Shown here one piece after another: positions 42,687-52,328 of a DNA stretch of 64,000 bases. The notes beneath the pieces were generated by a model, which did no database searches, was not told the origin of the DNA, and saw nothing but the letters and a program-made list of their open reading frames with translations. The position numbers were made by a program, and so were the translations under genes. The number at the start of each line of letters is the position of its first letter. The first letter of the stretch is position 1. The DNA comes from Fen-455 sp050012675 (GTDB taxonomy: Bacteria > Actinomycetota > Acidimicrobiia > Acidimicrobiales > Bog-793), in NCBI GenBank assembly GCA_050012675.1, contig JBEKGS010000004.1, positions 62,001-126,000 on the forward strand, read 5' to 3'.

Positions 42687-44500
42687 GCTCGACAACCGAC
42701 GAGTCACCGACTCCCGCAGGATTGCGCACGGCCTACTGCGGTGCCTTGCGATCCGTAGACGCAGGAAGGACCGTCAGCGTGTGCGGCTGGCTCGCGCGCC
42801 GACGCGAGCACGGCGAGCACCTCGCCTTCGTCGACCTGCGCGACCACACCGGGATCATCCAGTGCGTCGTGGACGGGGCCCGTGATCTGCGGGCAGAGCA
42901 GGTGCTGCGCGTGAGCGGAACCGTCCGGCTGCGTCCCGAGGGCACCGTGAACCCGGGGCTTGCCACCGGCGAGGTCGAGCTCGGGGACTGCGAGGTCGAG
43001 GTCCTCTCGAACGCGGAGCCGCCCCCGTTCTCCCTCGACGCCCGGTCGGACACCGATGAAGCCGTGCGGTTGCGCTACAGGTACCTGGACCTGCGAAGCG
43101 ACCGCATGCAGCACAACTTGAGGCTACGTGCGCAGGTGAACAGCGCCCTGCGAAGGGCCATGGAGCGCCAGGGATTCGTCGAGGTAGAGACCCCGATGCT
43201 CTGGACGCCCACGCCGGAGGGGGCGCGTGAGTTCGCCATCCCCTCGAGGCTGCAGCGGGGCTCGTTCTACGTGCTGCCCCAGAGCCCTCAGATAGCAAAG
43301 CAGCTGCTCATGGTGGGCGGTCTCGACCGCTACTACCAGATCGCGCGCTGTTTGAGGGACGAGGACCTGCGGGCGGACCGCCAGTTCGAGTTCACCCAGC
43401 TGGACATCGAGGCGTCCTTCGTGGGTCAGGCCGAGGTGCTCGGCTTCGTGAACGAGGCCGTGATCGAGGCGACCTTGGCCGCCACCGGCGAACGGCCGCC
43501 CGAGATAGCCACCATGACCTGGAACGACGCCCTCGACAGCTATGGCACCGACAAACCGGACCTTCGTTTCGAGATGCAGCTCGTCGACCTCGGTGACGCC
43601 GTGTCCGGCGCGGAGTTCAAAGCGTTCAAGGCGGCCTGCGTGCGGGCGATCCGCGTGCCGGGAGCGGGCGACTGGACGCGGAGCCGTCTCGACGGGCTCG
43701 TCGAGCGGGCGGTCGAGCTCGGGGCGGCGGGCCTTGTCTGGATGCGGGTACGCGCCGAGGGCGTGCTCGAGTCACCGGTGGCCAAGTTCGTCTCCGAGGC
43801 CCATCAGAGAAGGATCGTGGCCGCCACCTCCGGCGAGGAAGGCGACCTCGTGCTGATCGTCGCCGGCGAGCGCACAACCACGTGCAAGGTGCTGGGCCAG
43901 ATACGCCTCGACCTCGGCCAGCCTGCGGTGAGCGACCGTCCCTTCCGTTTCGTTTGGATCACCGAATTCCCGCTGTTCGAGGGCATGGACGAGGAGGGGC
44001 ATCTCGTGGCGGCCCACCACCCCTTCACGATGCCGCACGCCGACGACATCGACCTGCTCGAGACCGACCCCCTGGCCGTGCGCTCGCAGAGCTACGACCT
44101 CGTCCTCAACGGCTGGGAGCTCGGATCGGGGAGCATCCGAATTCACAGGGGCGACATCCAGCGCCGCGTCTTCACCGCACTCGGAGTATCGGACGAGGAC
44201 GCCGAGTCCCGGTTCGGCTTCCTTCTCGGCGCCTTCCGTTACGGCGCGCCGCCCCATGGCGGGTTCGCGATCGGCCTGGACCGCTTCGTAGCCCTGCTGG
44301 CCGGCGAGGACAACATCCGCGAGGTCATCGCCTACCCGAAGACCCAGTCCGGGGCCGATCTCATGTCAGGGGCTCCCAAGCCCCTCACCGCCAAGGTTCT
44401 GGCAGAGCTTGGCATCCGGGTCGTGGCGCCTCAGGCGTCGGGGCCCAAGGGGCCCGGCGTCCCCGGCGCGCCTGGCCCGAGGTCCACGAGCGGGGCGTGA
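42683..44500 (+). CDS. aspS: Aspartyl-tRNA synthetase (bacterial type)
   Basis: A 605-residue class II synthetase. It has an N-terminal OB-fold anticodon-binding domain (about 15-120), a catalytic core with CLRDEDLRADRQFEFTQLD, an inserted GAD-type domain (about 290-420), and motif 3 GFAIGLDRF followed by AYPKTQSGADLM. Length is normal for the bacterial type. The last 25 residues are Gly/Pro/Ser-rich. It starts in an ATGA overlap with hisS. Confidence 0.95.
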   Translation: MSSTTDESPTPAGLRTAYCGALRSVDAGRTVSVCGWLARRREHGEHLAFVDLRDHTGIIQCVVDGARDLRAEQVLRVSGTVRLRPEGTVNPGLATGEVELGDCEVEVLSNAEPPPFSLDARSDTDEAVRLRYRYLDLRSDRMQHNLRLRAQVNSALRRAMERQGFVEVETPMLWTPTPEGAREFAIPSRLQRGSFYVLPQSPQIAKQLLMVGGLDRYYQIARCLRDEDLRADRQFEFTQLDIEASFVGQAEVLGFVNEAVIEATLAATGERPPEIATMTWNDALDSYGTDKPDLRFEMQLVDLGDAVSGAEFKAFKAACVRAIRVPGAGDWTRSRLDGLVERAVELGAAGLVWMRVRAEGVLESPVAKFVSEAHQRRIVAATSGEEGDLVLIVAGERTTTCKVLGQIRLDLGQPAVSDRPFRFVWITEFPLFEGMDEEGHLVAAHHPFTMPHADDIDLLETDPLAVRSQSYDLVLNGWELGSGSIRIHRGDIQRRVFTALGVSDEDAESRFGFLLGAFRYGAPPHGGFAIGLDRFVALLAGEDNIREVIAYPKTQSGADLMSGAPKPLTAKVLAELGIRVVAPQASGPKGPGVPGAPGPRSTSGA

Positions 44501-45906
44501 CGCCCAGCCCGCGCGGCCGAGCGGGCAGCAACCGCCCGGCCGACATCTTCGAGGCCGCCGCCGAAGACGAGCTCAGGTCCCGGGCGCCCCTGGCGGCGCG
44601 CCTTCGCCCGAGACGCCTCGACGAGGTCGTCGGGCAACGCCATCTGCTCGGACCCGGCGCGCCGTTGAGGGCACTCGTCGAGGACGACCGACTGAGCTCG
44701 GCGGTGTTCTTCGGGCCGCCGGGCACCGGCAAGACGACGGTTGCACGCCTGTTGGCAGAGCACACGGCGCGACGCTTCAGGGCGCTGTCCGCGGTGGACG
44801 CGGGCGTGAAGGACGTCCGCAGCGAGCTGGACGACGCGCGCCGTGCACTAGGTGCTGAAGGCCGCGGAACGATCCTGTTCCTGGACGAGGTCCACCGTTT
44901 CAACAAGGCTCAGCAGGACGCGCTCTTGTCCGGCGTCGAAGAAGGCGTGATCGTCCTCGTCGGGGCCACGACGGAGAACCCGTTCTTCGCGCTGAACGCT
45001 CCTTTGCTCAGCCGTTCGACGCTGTTCCGCTTCGAGGCGCTCGAGCCCGCGGACCTTCGCGAGCTCGCCGAACGTGCCCTGGCCGTCGAGGGGTTCACGG
45101 CGGACCCGGATGCGCTCTCGCGTCTCGTCGACCTGGCCGAGGGCGACGCCAGGGCCGTGCTCACCACCATGGAGGTGGCGATGGCCCTCGCGGGCGCTCG
45201 GGCCCGCGGCGAGGCGACCGGGCCCAACGACGCGTCCGCGTCGCCCACGATCACGATGGAGGACATCGAGGGCGCCCGCGAGACCCGGGCTTTCCGGCAC
45301 GGACGCGAGGAGCACTACGACCTCATCTCGGCCCTCATCAAGTCCGTGCGGGGGTCGGACCCGGACGCCGGACTGTACTGGATGGCGCGTCTATTGGAAG
45401 CGGGCGAAGACCCGCGCTTTGTCGCGCGACGCCTTGTCATCCTCGCCAGCGAGGATGTCGGGATGGCCGATCCCCACGCCCTCGGGATCGCCACCGCTGC
45501 TGCCCAGGCCGTCGAGTTCGTCGGGCTCCCGGAGGCCGGCCTCAACCTTGCCCAGGCCGTCGTGCACCTGTCGCTGGCGCCGAAGTCGAACCGTTCCGCG
45601 CTCGCATGGTGGGCGGCGCAGGCCGACGTCCGGGAACGCCCTTTGGGCGGTGTGCCGCCCGAGATCCGCGACGCCCACTATCGCGGGGCCGCGAAGCTGG
45701 GGCACGGTCTGGGCTACGAGTATCCTCACGATGACCCGAGAGGGTTCGTCGAGGCTGTGTACCTGCCCGAAGGCCTTGTCGGGCGCCGTTACTACGAACC
45801 GTCGGAACATGGTGCCGAGAAGGTGCTCGCCGAGCGCTGGAGGGCCAGGCGTGGCGAGCAGGCTCCGGCGGAGCCGGAACGGCCAACTATCGCGAGAGAG
45901 AAGTGA
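44497..45906 (+). CDS. rarA: Replication-associated recombination ATPase RarA/MgsA
   Basis: A 469-residue AAA+ protein that acts at stalled replication forks. The conserved start is LAARLRPRRLDEVVGQRHLLG, with Walker A FFGPPGTGKTT and Walker B ILFLDEVHRFNKAQQD. The C-terminal tetramerisation part includes YDLISALIKSVRGSDPDAG and ALYWMARLLEAGEDPR-like sequence. GTG 44497 overlaps the aspS stop by 4 nt; the frame is open far upstream, but only as a shadow of aspS. Confidence 0.93.
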   Translation: MTPSPRGRAGSNRPADIFEAAAEDELRSRAPLAARLRPRRLDEVVGQRHLLGPGAPLRALVEDDRLSSAVFFGPPGTGKTTVARLLAEHTARRFRALSAVDAGVKDVRSELDDARRALGAEGRGTILFLDEVHRFNKAQQDALLSGVEEGVIVLVGATTENPFFALNAPLLSRSTLFRFEALEPADLRELAERALAVEGFTADPDALSRLVDLAEGDARAVLTTMEVAMALAGARARGEATGPNDASASPTITMEDIEGARETRAFRHGREEHYDLISALIKSVRGSDPDAGLYWMARLLEAGEDPRFVARRLVILASEDVGMADPHALGIATAAAQAVEFVGLPEAGLNLAQAVVHLSLAPKSNRSALAWWAAQADVRERPLGGVPPEIRDAHYRGAAKLGHGLGYEYPHDDPRGFVEAVYLPEGLVGRRYYEPSEHGAEKVLAERWRARRGEQAPAEPERPTIAREK

Positions 45907-48581
45907 GGCAAGAGGTGAACGCGGACCAACTGCGAAACACCTTCACGAAATTCTTCGTCGAGCGTGGTCACCTCGCGCTTCCGGCCGCAAGCCTGGTGCC
46001 GAACGACCCGTCGATGTTGTTCACGATCGCCGGCATGGTCCAGTTCAAGCCCTACTTCCTCGGCGAGTCACCGCCTCCTGGGCCGCGGGCGACGACCGTG
46101 CAGCCATGTGTGCGCACGGTCGACATCGACGTGATCGGCACCACCTCACGCCACGTGACCTTTTTCGAGATGCTCGGGAACTTCAGCTTCGGCGAGTATT
46201 TCAAGGAGCTGGCGATCGCGTATGCCTGGGAGCTCTTCACAGAGGTCCTCGGCCTCGATCCCGAGCAGCTCTGGGTCACCGTCCATGTCTCCGACGACGA
46301 GGCCGAGGCCCTGTGGCACGACGTGCCCGGCCTCATCGAAGGGCGCCTGCAACGCCTCGACGAGGACAACTTCTGGAAGATGGGAGAGACCGGCCCGTGC
46401 GGGCCCTGCTCGGAGATCTTCTTCGACAGGGGACCGAAGTACGGGCCCGGCGGCGGCCCGGCCCAGGGGGGCGAGCGCTACGTGGAGCTGTGGAACCTCG
46501 TGTTCATGCAGTACGAGCGCCACCACGACGGCTCGCTCAGCGCGCTTCCCCGCCGCAACATCGACACCGGCGCCGGCCTCGACCGCATCCTCACCCAGAT
46601 CCAGAAGGTGGAGTCGGTGTTCGACACCGACCTCGTGGCGCCCATCCTCGAAGCCGCCTCGGCCGCCACCGGTCGCGTTTACGGGAGCACAGAAGAGACC
46701 GACATAGGCCTTCGTATCGTGGCCGACCACGCTCGCACCCTTACGTTCCTCATCTCCGACGGGGTGTTCCCCACCAACGAGAGCCGCGGCTACGTGCTGC
46801 GCCGCCTGATCCGAAGGGCCGTGCTCGTGGCCCAGCGACTCGGGGCCAAGGGCCTTGTCACCCCGGGCGTGATCGACGTCGTGGCTGACGTCATGGGCAC
46901 GGCCTACCCCAAGTTGGAGCGGGACAGGGACCTCATAAAGCGCATCGCCCTCCACGAGGAGGAGGCCTTCTTGCGCACGTTGCGATCCGGCACGACCCTG
47001 CTCGAGGCGGAACTGGCGGCAGGGGGCGCGGCCGTCGGGGGCGACGTGGCCTTCCAGCTCCACGACACCTACGGGTTCCCGATCGACCTCACCGAGGAGA
47101 TCGCCCGCGAACGCGGGATCGTGGTGGACCGTGAGGGTTTCGACCTCGCGATGGAAGAACAGCGCCAAAGGGCGCGTGAGGCCGGCCGGGCGGTCACCTC
47201 GGCGCCGGAAGGCGTCGCGGCGGCCTGGAGCGAGATCAGGACCGTGTTCGGCCCCACCCAGTTCCTCGGCTACCAGGACGCCGAGGCGGAGGCCAGGGTG
47301 CTCGCGGTCGTGCCGAGCTCGCTCGACAAGTCGTTCGCCAACGTCGACGGCGAGCGCGCGCCCGAATCCGCTGAGCTGATCGAGGTCTTCTTGGACCGGA
47401 CGCCGTTCTATGCCGAAGGCGGCGGCCAGGTCGGCGACACCGGGTTCATCACGACGGCCACGGGCAAGGTGCGCGTCCTGGACGCGACCCCCGTCGTCGA
47501 AGGCCTGACGCGCCACCTCGGCTACCTGCTCGAGGGATCGATCGAGACCGGCCAGGAGGCGACCGCGGCCATCGACTTTGCCCGGCGCGAGTCGATCCGC
47601 CGCAATCACACGGGCACCCACCTTCTTCACTGGGCGCTCAGGCAGGTGCTCGGCGACCATGTGCGCCAACAGGGCTCGCTCGTCGCGCCGGACCGCCTAC
47701 GGTTCGACTTCAGCCACTTCGGGCCCATGTCCGGGGAGGAGATCAGCGCCGTGGAGGATCTCGTGAACTCCGAGGTCCTTCGCAACGAGCCCGTCCGCGT
47801 CTACGAGACGACGCGCACCCAAGCCGAAGGCGCAGGCGCCATGGCCTTTTTCGGTGAGAAGTACGGCGAGGTCGTGCGGGTGGTCGAGGCCGGTCACCGC
47901 TCGGTCGAGCTGTGCGGGGGCACCCATGTGAGCTCCCTTGGGACCATCGGCCCGCTTCAGGTGGTCTCTGAGGCCTCCATCGGATCGAACACGCGCCGGA
48001 TAGAAGCCGTCACCGGCGAAGCCTCCCTTGCCCGGTTCCGCTCGTTCGAGCACATCGTCGAGCAGGCCGCGCAACGCTTGCGCACCCAACCCGCCGACCT
48101 CACTTCCGCGCTCGACAGGCTGTTGGCGAGCCAGCGCGCCCTCGAGGAGCAGCTGCGCACACTTCGCTCCGACGAGCTGCGCAAAGATGCGGACGAGATG
48201 GCCGCGCAGGCGGTCGGCGACCCGGATGGCCGCATGGCCGGTCGGGTCGTGGGGCGACGGGACGGCCTGGATGCCAACGAGCTGCGGGACCTCGCGATCG
48301 CAGTCAGGGACCATCCCGGTGTCGAGGCCGTGGGCCTCGTCGGTGTCACCGGCCCCGAGCGTGTCGCGTTGGTCGTGGCCGCGAAGAAGGGTTCCCGGGT
48401 CGACGCCAGGGGGGTGGCGGTCATGGCCGCGCGTGCGGTCGGCGGCGGCGGTGGCGGCACCCCTGAGCTCGCGACGGCCGGTGGCCGCGACGTCGCCGGC
48501 GTAGGGGAGGCCCTCTCGAAGCTCGGAGGGGCGTTGAGCCGCGAGTCCGGCCCCAGGCCGGAGGCGGAGCTGGCGCCTTGA
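45903..48581 (+). CDS. alaS: Alanyl-tRNA synthetase
   Basis: An 892-residue class II synthetase with editing domain. The aminoacylation core begins with LRNTFTKFFVERGHLALPAA and contains TTSRHVTFFEMLGNFSFG. The editing domain has the zinc-type site NHTGTHLLHWAL and CGGTHVSSLG. The C-terminal oligomerisation domain ends with a Gly-rich VGGGGGGTPELATAGG. Length is normal. It starts at GTG 45903 in a GTGA overlap with rarA; a nearby GTG at 45915 preceded by AGAGG is an alternative. Confidence 0.95.
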   Translation: MRQEVNADQLRNTFTKFFVERGHLALPAASLVPNDPSMLFTIAGMVQFKPYFLGESPPPGPRATTVQPCVRTVDIDVIGTTSRHVTFFEMLGNFSFGEYFKELAIAYAWELFTEVLGLDPEQLWVTVHVSDDEAEALWHDVPGLIEGRLQRLDEDNFWKMGETGPCGPCSEIFFDRGPKYGPGGGPAQGGERYVELWNLVFMQYERHHDGSLSALPRRNIDTGAGLDRILTQIQKVESVFDTDLVAPILEAASAATGRVYGSTEETDIGLRIVADHARTLTFLISDGVFPTNESRGYVLRRLIRRAVLVAQRLGAKGLVTPGVIDVVADVMGTAYPKLERDRDLIKRIALHEEEAFLRTLRSGTTLLEAELAAGGAAVGGDVAFQLHDTYGFPIDLTEEIARERGIVVDREGFDLAMEEQRQRAREAGRAVTSAPEGVAAAWSEIRTVFGPTQFLGYQDAEAEARVLAVVPSSLDKSFANVDGERAPESAELIEVFLDRTPFYAEGGGQVGDTGFITTATGKVRVLDATPVVEGLTRHLGYLLEGSIETGQEATAAIDFARRESIRRNHTGTHLLHWALRQVLGDHVRQQGSLVAPDRLRFDFSHFGPMSGEEISAVEDLVNSEVLRNEPVRVYETTRTQAEGAGAMAFFGEKYGEVVRVVEAGHRSVELCGGTHVSSLGTIGPLQVVSEASIGSNTRRIEAVTGEASLARFRSFEHIVEQAAQRLRTQPADLTSALDRLLASQRALEEQLRTLRSDELRKDADEMAAQAVGDPDGRMAGRVVGRRDGLDANELRDLAIAVRDHPGVEAVGLVGVTGPERVALVVAAKKGSRVDARGVAVMAARAVGGGGGGTPELATAGGRDVAGVGEALSKLGGALSRESGPRPEAELAP

Positions 48582-49108
48582 GCGACGGGCGCACGGAGGC
48601 GGAGTCCCGCACCATGGCCGGCGGCGCTCGTACTCGAGTCGTCGGCATCGACCTCGGTGAGCGCCGCATCGGAGTGTCGGTGAGCGATTCCCTGCGCGTG
48701 CTGGCGACCCCGCACTGTGTCATCACGCGAAGCGGCGACTCGACGGCCGATCACCGTGCCATCGCCGAGGTCGTGTCCGAGTTCGGCGCCGGACTTGTCG
48801 TGGTGGGCCTCCCGCTCAGCCTGGCCGGCGGGAAGGGCCCCGCCGCCTCGGCCGCTCTCGCACAGGCCTCGGAACTGCAGCGATCGCTCGGCGTTCCGGT
48901 TGTCTTGCACGACGAGCGCCTCACCACAGTCGAGGCCGAGCGCAAGCGCCGCTCGGCTCGGGAAACCGCAGGGGTGGGCCGGGGGGCGCGGAGCCGCTCG
49001 CAGGCCCGGCCGGGGCCGGCTCACCGGGACCGCCGGCCGGGGATAGACGCGCTAGCCGCGACTGTGCTCCTGCAGTCGTGGCTCGACGCCAACGGCCAGC
49101 TCTCATGA
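48578..49108 (+). CDS. ruvX: RuvX/YqgF-family RNase H-like nuclease with inserted loop
   Basis: A 176-residue protein of the YqgF family, implicated in ribosomal RNA processing and once proposed as a Holliday-junction resolvase. D25 lies in VVGIDLGERRIG, and VVVGLPLSLAGGKGPAA and VVLHDERLTTVEAE are conserved. An Arg/Ala/Gly-rich insertion of about 20 residues lies between the ERKRRSARETAG helix and the final conserved GIDALAATVLLQSWLD. TTG 48578 overlaps the alaS stop; ATG 48614 is an alternative. In many actinobacteria mltG follows, but here aroE does. Confidence 0.88.
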   Translation: MSDGRTEAESRTMAGGARTRVVGIDLGERRIGVSVSDSLRVLATPHCVITRSGDSTADHRAIAEVVSEFGAGLVVVGLPLSLAGGKGPAASAALAQASELQRSLGVPVVLHDERLTTVEAERKRRSARETAGVGRGARSRSQARPGPAHRDRRPGIDALAATVLLQSWLDANGQLS

Positions 49109-50121
49109 ACCAGTTCGCCGACGCAGCTTCCCAAGCCCGTCCGGGGGCGGCCTGGCCCGGTTCGACAACGGTGGCAGCCGGCGTCATCGGCTTTCCGGTC
49201 CGGCATTCGCTCTCGCCGCTGTTGCACAACACCGCATATGCCGCGATGGGCCTCGACTGGAGCTATATGGCCTTCGAGGTGGCGCCGGGATCACTGGACA
49301 GGGCTGTCGCCGGGGCGGTGGCGCTCGGCCTGCGGGGCCTGTCGGTCACGATGCCCCACAAGGACGGGGCCGCCCGCCTGGCCACCCGCCGTTCCCGCCA
49401 GGTGCGCCGGCTCGGGGCCGCCAACACCCTCATGTTCGAGAAGGGCGCGATCGTGGCCGAGAGCTATGACGGCGACGGCTTGCTGGACGACCTTCGCGCC
49501 GGGGGCTTCGATCCTGCCGGGCGACGCTGCGGGGTGATCGGCGCGGGCGGGGCGGCGCGGGCCGCCGTGTGGGCCCTGGCCGAAGCAGGTGCCCGGGAGG
49601 TCCTGATCGTCAACCGGACCGCAACGGCCGCCTGGCGGGCGGCGGCACTGGCCCCGAGCGTGGCGCGCGTCGCTCGTCCGGAGGAACTGCGAAGGTCGGA
49701 GCTGGTCATTCAGGCGACGCCTGCCGCCATGACAGGTGCCGGAGCTCAAGGCGACCCGGAGAAGAGCGAGCCTTTCGGGGCCGCTGAGAGCATCGAGCTC
49801 ACCGCGGCGGTCGGCGACGACCCGGAGGCTGCGGCCGTCGTCGCCGGCGTCGACCCCTCCTGGTTCGGCGCCGGCCAACTCGTCGTGGATCTCGCCTACG
49901 CCCCTTTGCTCCCGGCGTTCCTGGCCGCGGCCGGGGGCCAGGGCGCCACGGTCCGCAACGGCCTCGGCATGCTCGTTTACCAGGCCGCCCGTCAGATCAG
50001 GCTTTGGACTGGGGCTGAGCCTCCACTCGGGGCCATGTGGGCGGCCGTGGGAGGAGACGCCTCGTCGGGCTGGCAGCGGGCGCCCTCGGGGCCGGGGTCG
50101 GCGAGCGCACCGGGGAGATAG
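49105..50121 (+). CDS. aroE: Shikimate dehydrogenase, long form
   Basis: A 338-residue enzyme of the shikimate pathway that reduces 3-dehydroshikimate with NADPH. Substrate-binding features are GFPVRHSLSPLLHN, catalytic K86 in VTMPHKDG, and D122 in SYDGDGLLD, where most enzymes read NTDG. The cofactor site is IGAGGAARA with NRT downstream. It is longer than the usual 270-290 residues: a Gly/Glu-rich insertion (about 215-250) and a Pro/Gly/Ser-rich C-terminal tail account for the excess. It is the last gene of the overlapping chain, starting in an ATGA overlap. Confidence 0.9.
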   Translation: MNQFADAASQARPGAAWPGSTTVAAGVIGFPVRHSLSPLLHNTAYAAMGLDWSYMAFEVAPGSLDRAVAGAVALGLRGLSVTMPHKDGAARLATRRSRQVRRLGAANTLMFEKGAIVAESYDGDGLLDDLRAGGFDPAGRRCGVIGAGGAARAAVWALAEAGAREVLIVNRTATAAWRAAALAPSVARVARPEELRRSELVIQATPAAMTGAGAQGDPEKSEPFGAAESIELTAAVGDDPEAAAVVAGVDPSWFGAGQLVVDLAYAPLLPAFLAAAGGQGATVRNGLGMLVYQAARQIRLWTGAEPPLGAMWAAVGGDASSGWQRAPSGPGSASAPGR

Positions 50122-50219
50122 GGCGGGCCCGGCGCCGAGCCCTGCAGGTCCGGTGAGGAGGCAACGTACAGGCCCTTTGAGGGGGGTCGTGCAACAACCG
50201 CGAGTGCAAGGTGTCCCTG

Positions 50220-50255
50220 GCGACCTCACTCCGCAGTGAGTCGCGGGGCTGCCCC
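50220..50255 (+). terminator. Hairpin pair between aroE and rodA
   Basis: The arms 50220-50230 and 50235-50244 form a 10-bp stem with one bulged C and a 4-nt loop. A second G/C inverted repeat ggggc-t-gcccc follows directly at 50245-50255. No T-run. TATCCT at 50259-50264 then precedes rodA by 8 nt, so a terminator next to a new promoter is plausible. Confidence 0.45.
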
Positions 50256-50272
50256 CGTTATCCTTGCCCATC

Positions 50273-51439
50273 ATGGCCGCGCACTATCCGAGCGTGCCGG
50301 CACGGTGGAGCAGTCGCCGGGAGAGGAACGCGGCCTGGGATCTCGTGAGCCGCTGTGACTTCCTCCTCATCGCCAGTGCCGTGCTGTTGTCCCTGATCGG
50401 CGCCGTCATGGTCTATTCGGCCACCCGTGTCGAGATGGCGGCGAGCGGGGGCGATCCGAAGTTCTACCTGAAACGCCAGCTCGTCTGGCTCGCGATAGGT
50501 CTTGTCGTTATGGTCGTGGCGGCACTGGTCGACTACCACTGGCTCGAGCAGTGGGCCTACGTGCTTTACGGCCTCGTCGTCTTGTCGTTGCTGGCGGTGC
50601 TCACTCACTTCGGCCATGTCTCCCTCGGTGCGCAACGCTGGTTCTCAGTCGGGCCTCTCGAGGTCCAGCCTTCGGAGTTCGCGGCCCTGGCCCTGATACT
50701 CGTGATCGCCGTGTACTGCAGCCGCCAGGACGCGATGTTCCCGAGGAACCTGGTCGTCGTACTGGTGCTCGCCGGGGTGCCCATCCTTCTCGTGTACAAG
50801 CAGCCGGACCTCGGGACGGCGCTCATCATGGTCGTGGTGCTCACGGTCATGATCGTGACCTCGGGGGCGCGCCTCAGGTATCTCGTCGCGCTCGGTCTCG
50901 CCGCTGCGGTGGCTTTGGCGGCCGCGGTCCACTTCCGGTTGATCCACGCCTACGAGCTGCAGCGTTTCACCTCCTTTCTCCACCAGAACACCGCAACGAG
51001 CGGCGCCAACTGGAACCTGGCGCAGTCGATTCTGGCCATCGCGTCGGGGGGTGCTTTCGGCACGGGCGTCTTCCATGGCGCCGCGACCAACGGCGGTTTC
51101 GTGCCCGCACAACAGACCGACTTCATCTTCACCGCGGTGGGCGAGCAGCTGGGCTTCGTGGGAGGCGTGGTGGTCGTGGCTTTGTTCGGGCTGATCGCCT
51201 TCCGGTTGCTGCGTGCCGCGCAGATCGCGAGAGATCCCCTGGGGCGCATGCTGTGCTCGGGGGCGCTCGCGTTGGTGGCCTTCTCGGTGTTCCAGAATGT
51301 CGGGATGACCATCGGCCTCATTCCCATCGCCGGCATCCCGCTGCCCTTTGTGAGCTACGGTGGCTCCGCCATGATCGTTTTCTTCGCTACGGTCGGGCTT
51401 GTGGTCAATGTCGAGATGCACCGGTCAGGCCGGAGATGA
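50273..51439 (+). CDS. rodA: SEDS-family peptidoglycan glycosyltransferase, RodA type
   Basis: A 388-residue, ten-helix SEDS protein that polymerises lipid II during wall elongation. Family marks are LGAQRWFSVGPLEVQPSEFA, VYKQPDLGTALIM, PAQQTDFIFTAVGEQLGF and the C-terminal GIPLPFVSYGGSAMI. ATG 50273 is the preferred start; TTG 50264 is in frame upstream. Its stop overlaps the start of the next gene (ATGA). No partner class B penicillin-binding protein is adjacent. Confidence 0.9.
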   Translation: MAAHYPSVPARWSSRRERNAAWDLVSRCDFLLIASAVLLSLIGAVMVYSATRVEMAASGGDPKFYLKRQLVWLAIGLVVMVVAALVDYHWLEQWAYVLYGLVVLSLLAVLTHFGHVSLGAQRWFSVGPLEVQPSEFAALALILVIAVYCSRQDAMFPRNLVVVLVLAGVPILLVYKQPDLGTALIMVVVLTVMIVTSGARLRYLVALGLAAAVALAAAVHFRLIHAYELQRFTSFLHQNTATSGANWNLAQSILAIASGGAFGTGVFHGAATNGGFVPAQQTDFIFTAVGEQLGFVGGVVVVALFGLIAFRLLRAAQIARDPLGRMLCSGALALVAFSVFQNVGMTIGLIPIAGIPLPFVSYGGSAMIVFFATVGLVVNVEMHRSGRR

Positions 51440-52197
51440 GTTCCACGGGCACCGATGAGGAAGCTGTTCGCGCCGGTGCCGAATTGACGGCGCTCGGCAA
51501 CGGTGGAGCAACCGAGCTCGGCGGAGCGGAGACGCTCTCGATGGGGGCGACCTCGTCCCCGGGCGGCCAGGGGCCCGACGAGATGCCCGAGCCCGAGGCG
51601 ACCGAGCCCGGTGTGCCCTCAGATGTGACCGACCAGGCCGGCGCCGAGCCCGGCGAGCCCGAGGCGGAGGCACCCGAGCCTGCCACGGACGACCCGGCCC
51701 TGAACGAGGCCACGGTGCCCGACGAGCTTTCGGTGGAGGCCGACCAGGACCTCGGCACGGCGGAGCTGCCGGCGGCGATGTCACAGATGGTGTTCGTCGA
51801 CGTGGTGCTCCTCTTGCCGGCTACGCACCCCGTGGTCGTCCTGCAAGAGGCGGACTCGCCCTTCCGCGAGCTCAGGATCCCTGTCGGCGGTGCCGAGGGC
51901 ATTGCGATCAGCTACGCCGGAAGAGGGCTCCAGACCCCAAGGCCCCTCACTCACGAGCTGTTCACGCGGGTCCTCGAGGAGTTCGGCTTGACACTGGACG
52001 TCGTGCGGATCACCGAGGTCCGGGGCACGGCTTTCACCGCCGAGATGGTCATCTCCGGTCGCCTCGGGACACGTTCGATCGACTGCCGTCCCTCCGACGC
52101 GATCGCCCTGGCGCTGCGCCAGCGGCTGCCGGTCCCGATCATGGTGGACCCGGCCGTGTTGGAGGTTGCGGGCACCGATCCCATGGGCGCCAACTGA
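51436..52197 (+). CDS. DUF151 bifunctional-nuclease-like protein with acidic N-terminal extension
   Basis: A 253-residue protein. Residues 1-115 are an acidic, Pro/Glu/Ala-rich, probably disordered region. Residues about 118-245 form a DUF151 domain, with PLTHELFTRVLEEFGLTLDVV and DCRPSDAIALALRQRLPVPIMV. DUF151 proteins have been linked to nuclease activity in plants and bacteria, but the actinobacterial role is unclear. ATG 51436 overlaps the rodA stop by 4 nt, indicating co-translation with the SEDS protein. The acidic extension is unusual; DUF151 proteins are normally about 150 residues. Confidence 0.82.
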   Translation: MSSTGTDEEAVRAGAELTALGNGGATELGGAETLSMGATSSPGGQGPDEMPEPEATEPGVPSDVTDQAGAEPGEPEAEAPEPATDDPALNEATVPDELSVEADQDLGTAELPAAMSQMVFVDVVLLLPATHPVVVLQEADSPFRELRIPVGGAEGIAISYAGRGLQTPRPLTHELFTRVLEEFGLTLDVVRITEVRGTAFTAEMVISGRLGTRSIDCRPSDAIALALRQRLPVPIMVDPAVLEVAGTDPMGAN

Positions 52198-52328
52198 CAA
52201 GGCCTCGACGCCGGGCCTGAGACCGTTCCCGTCAGCCCGCCGGGTTTGCGCGCCGGCCGCGGTACGCGCTCGCGGCGCAGCTCAACGGGGGCCGAGCTTC
52301 GGGCTCTAGTAGCCCCGTCGGAGGCACC

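Noticed and set aside
46146..47669. 507-codon open frame antisense to alaS
   Set aside because: AlaS shows all class II and editing motifs; the antisense product has no family resemblance.
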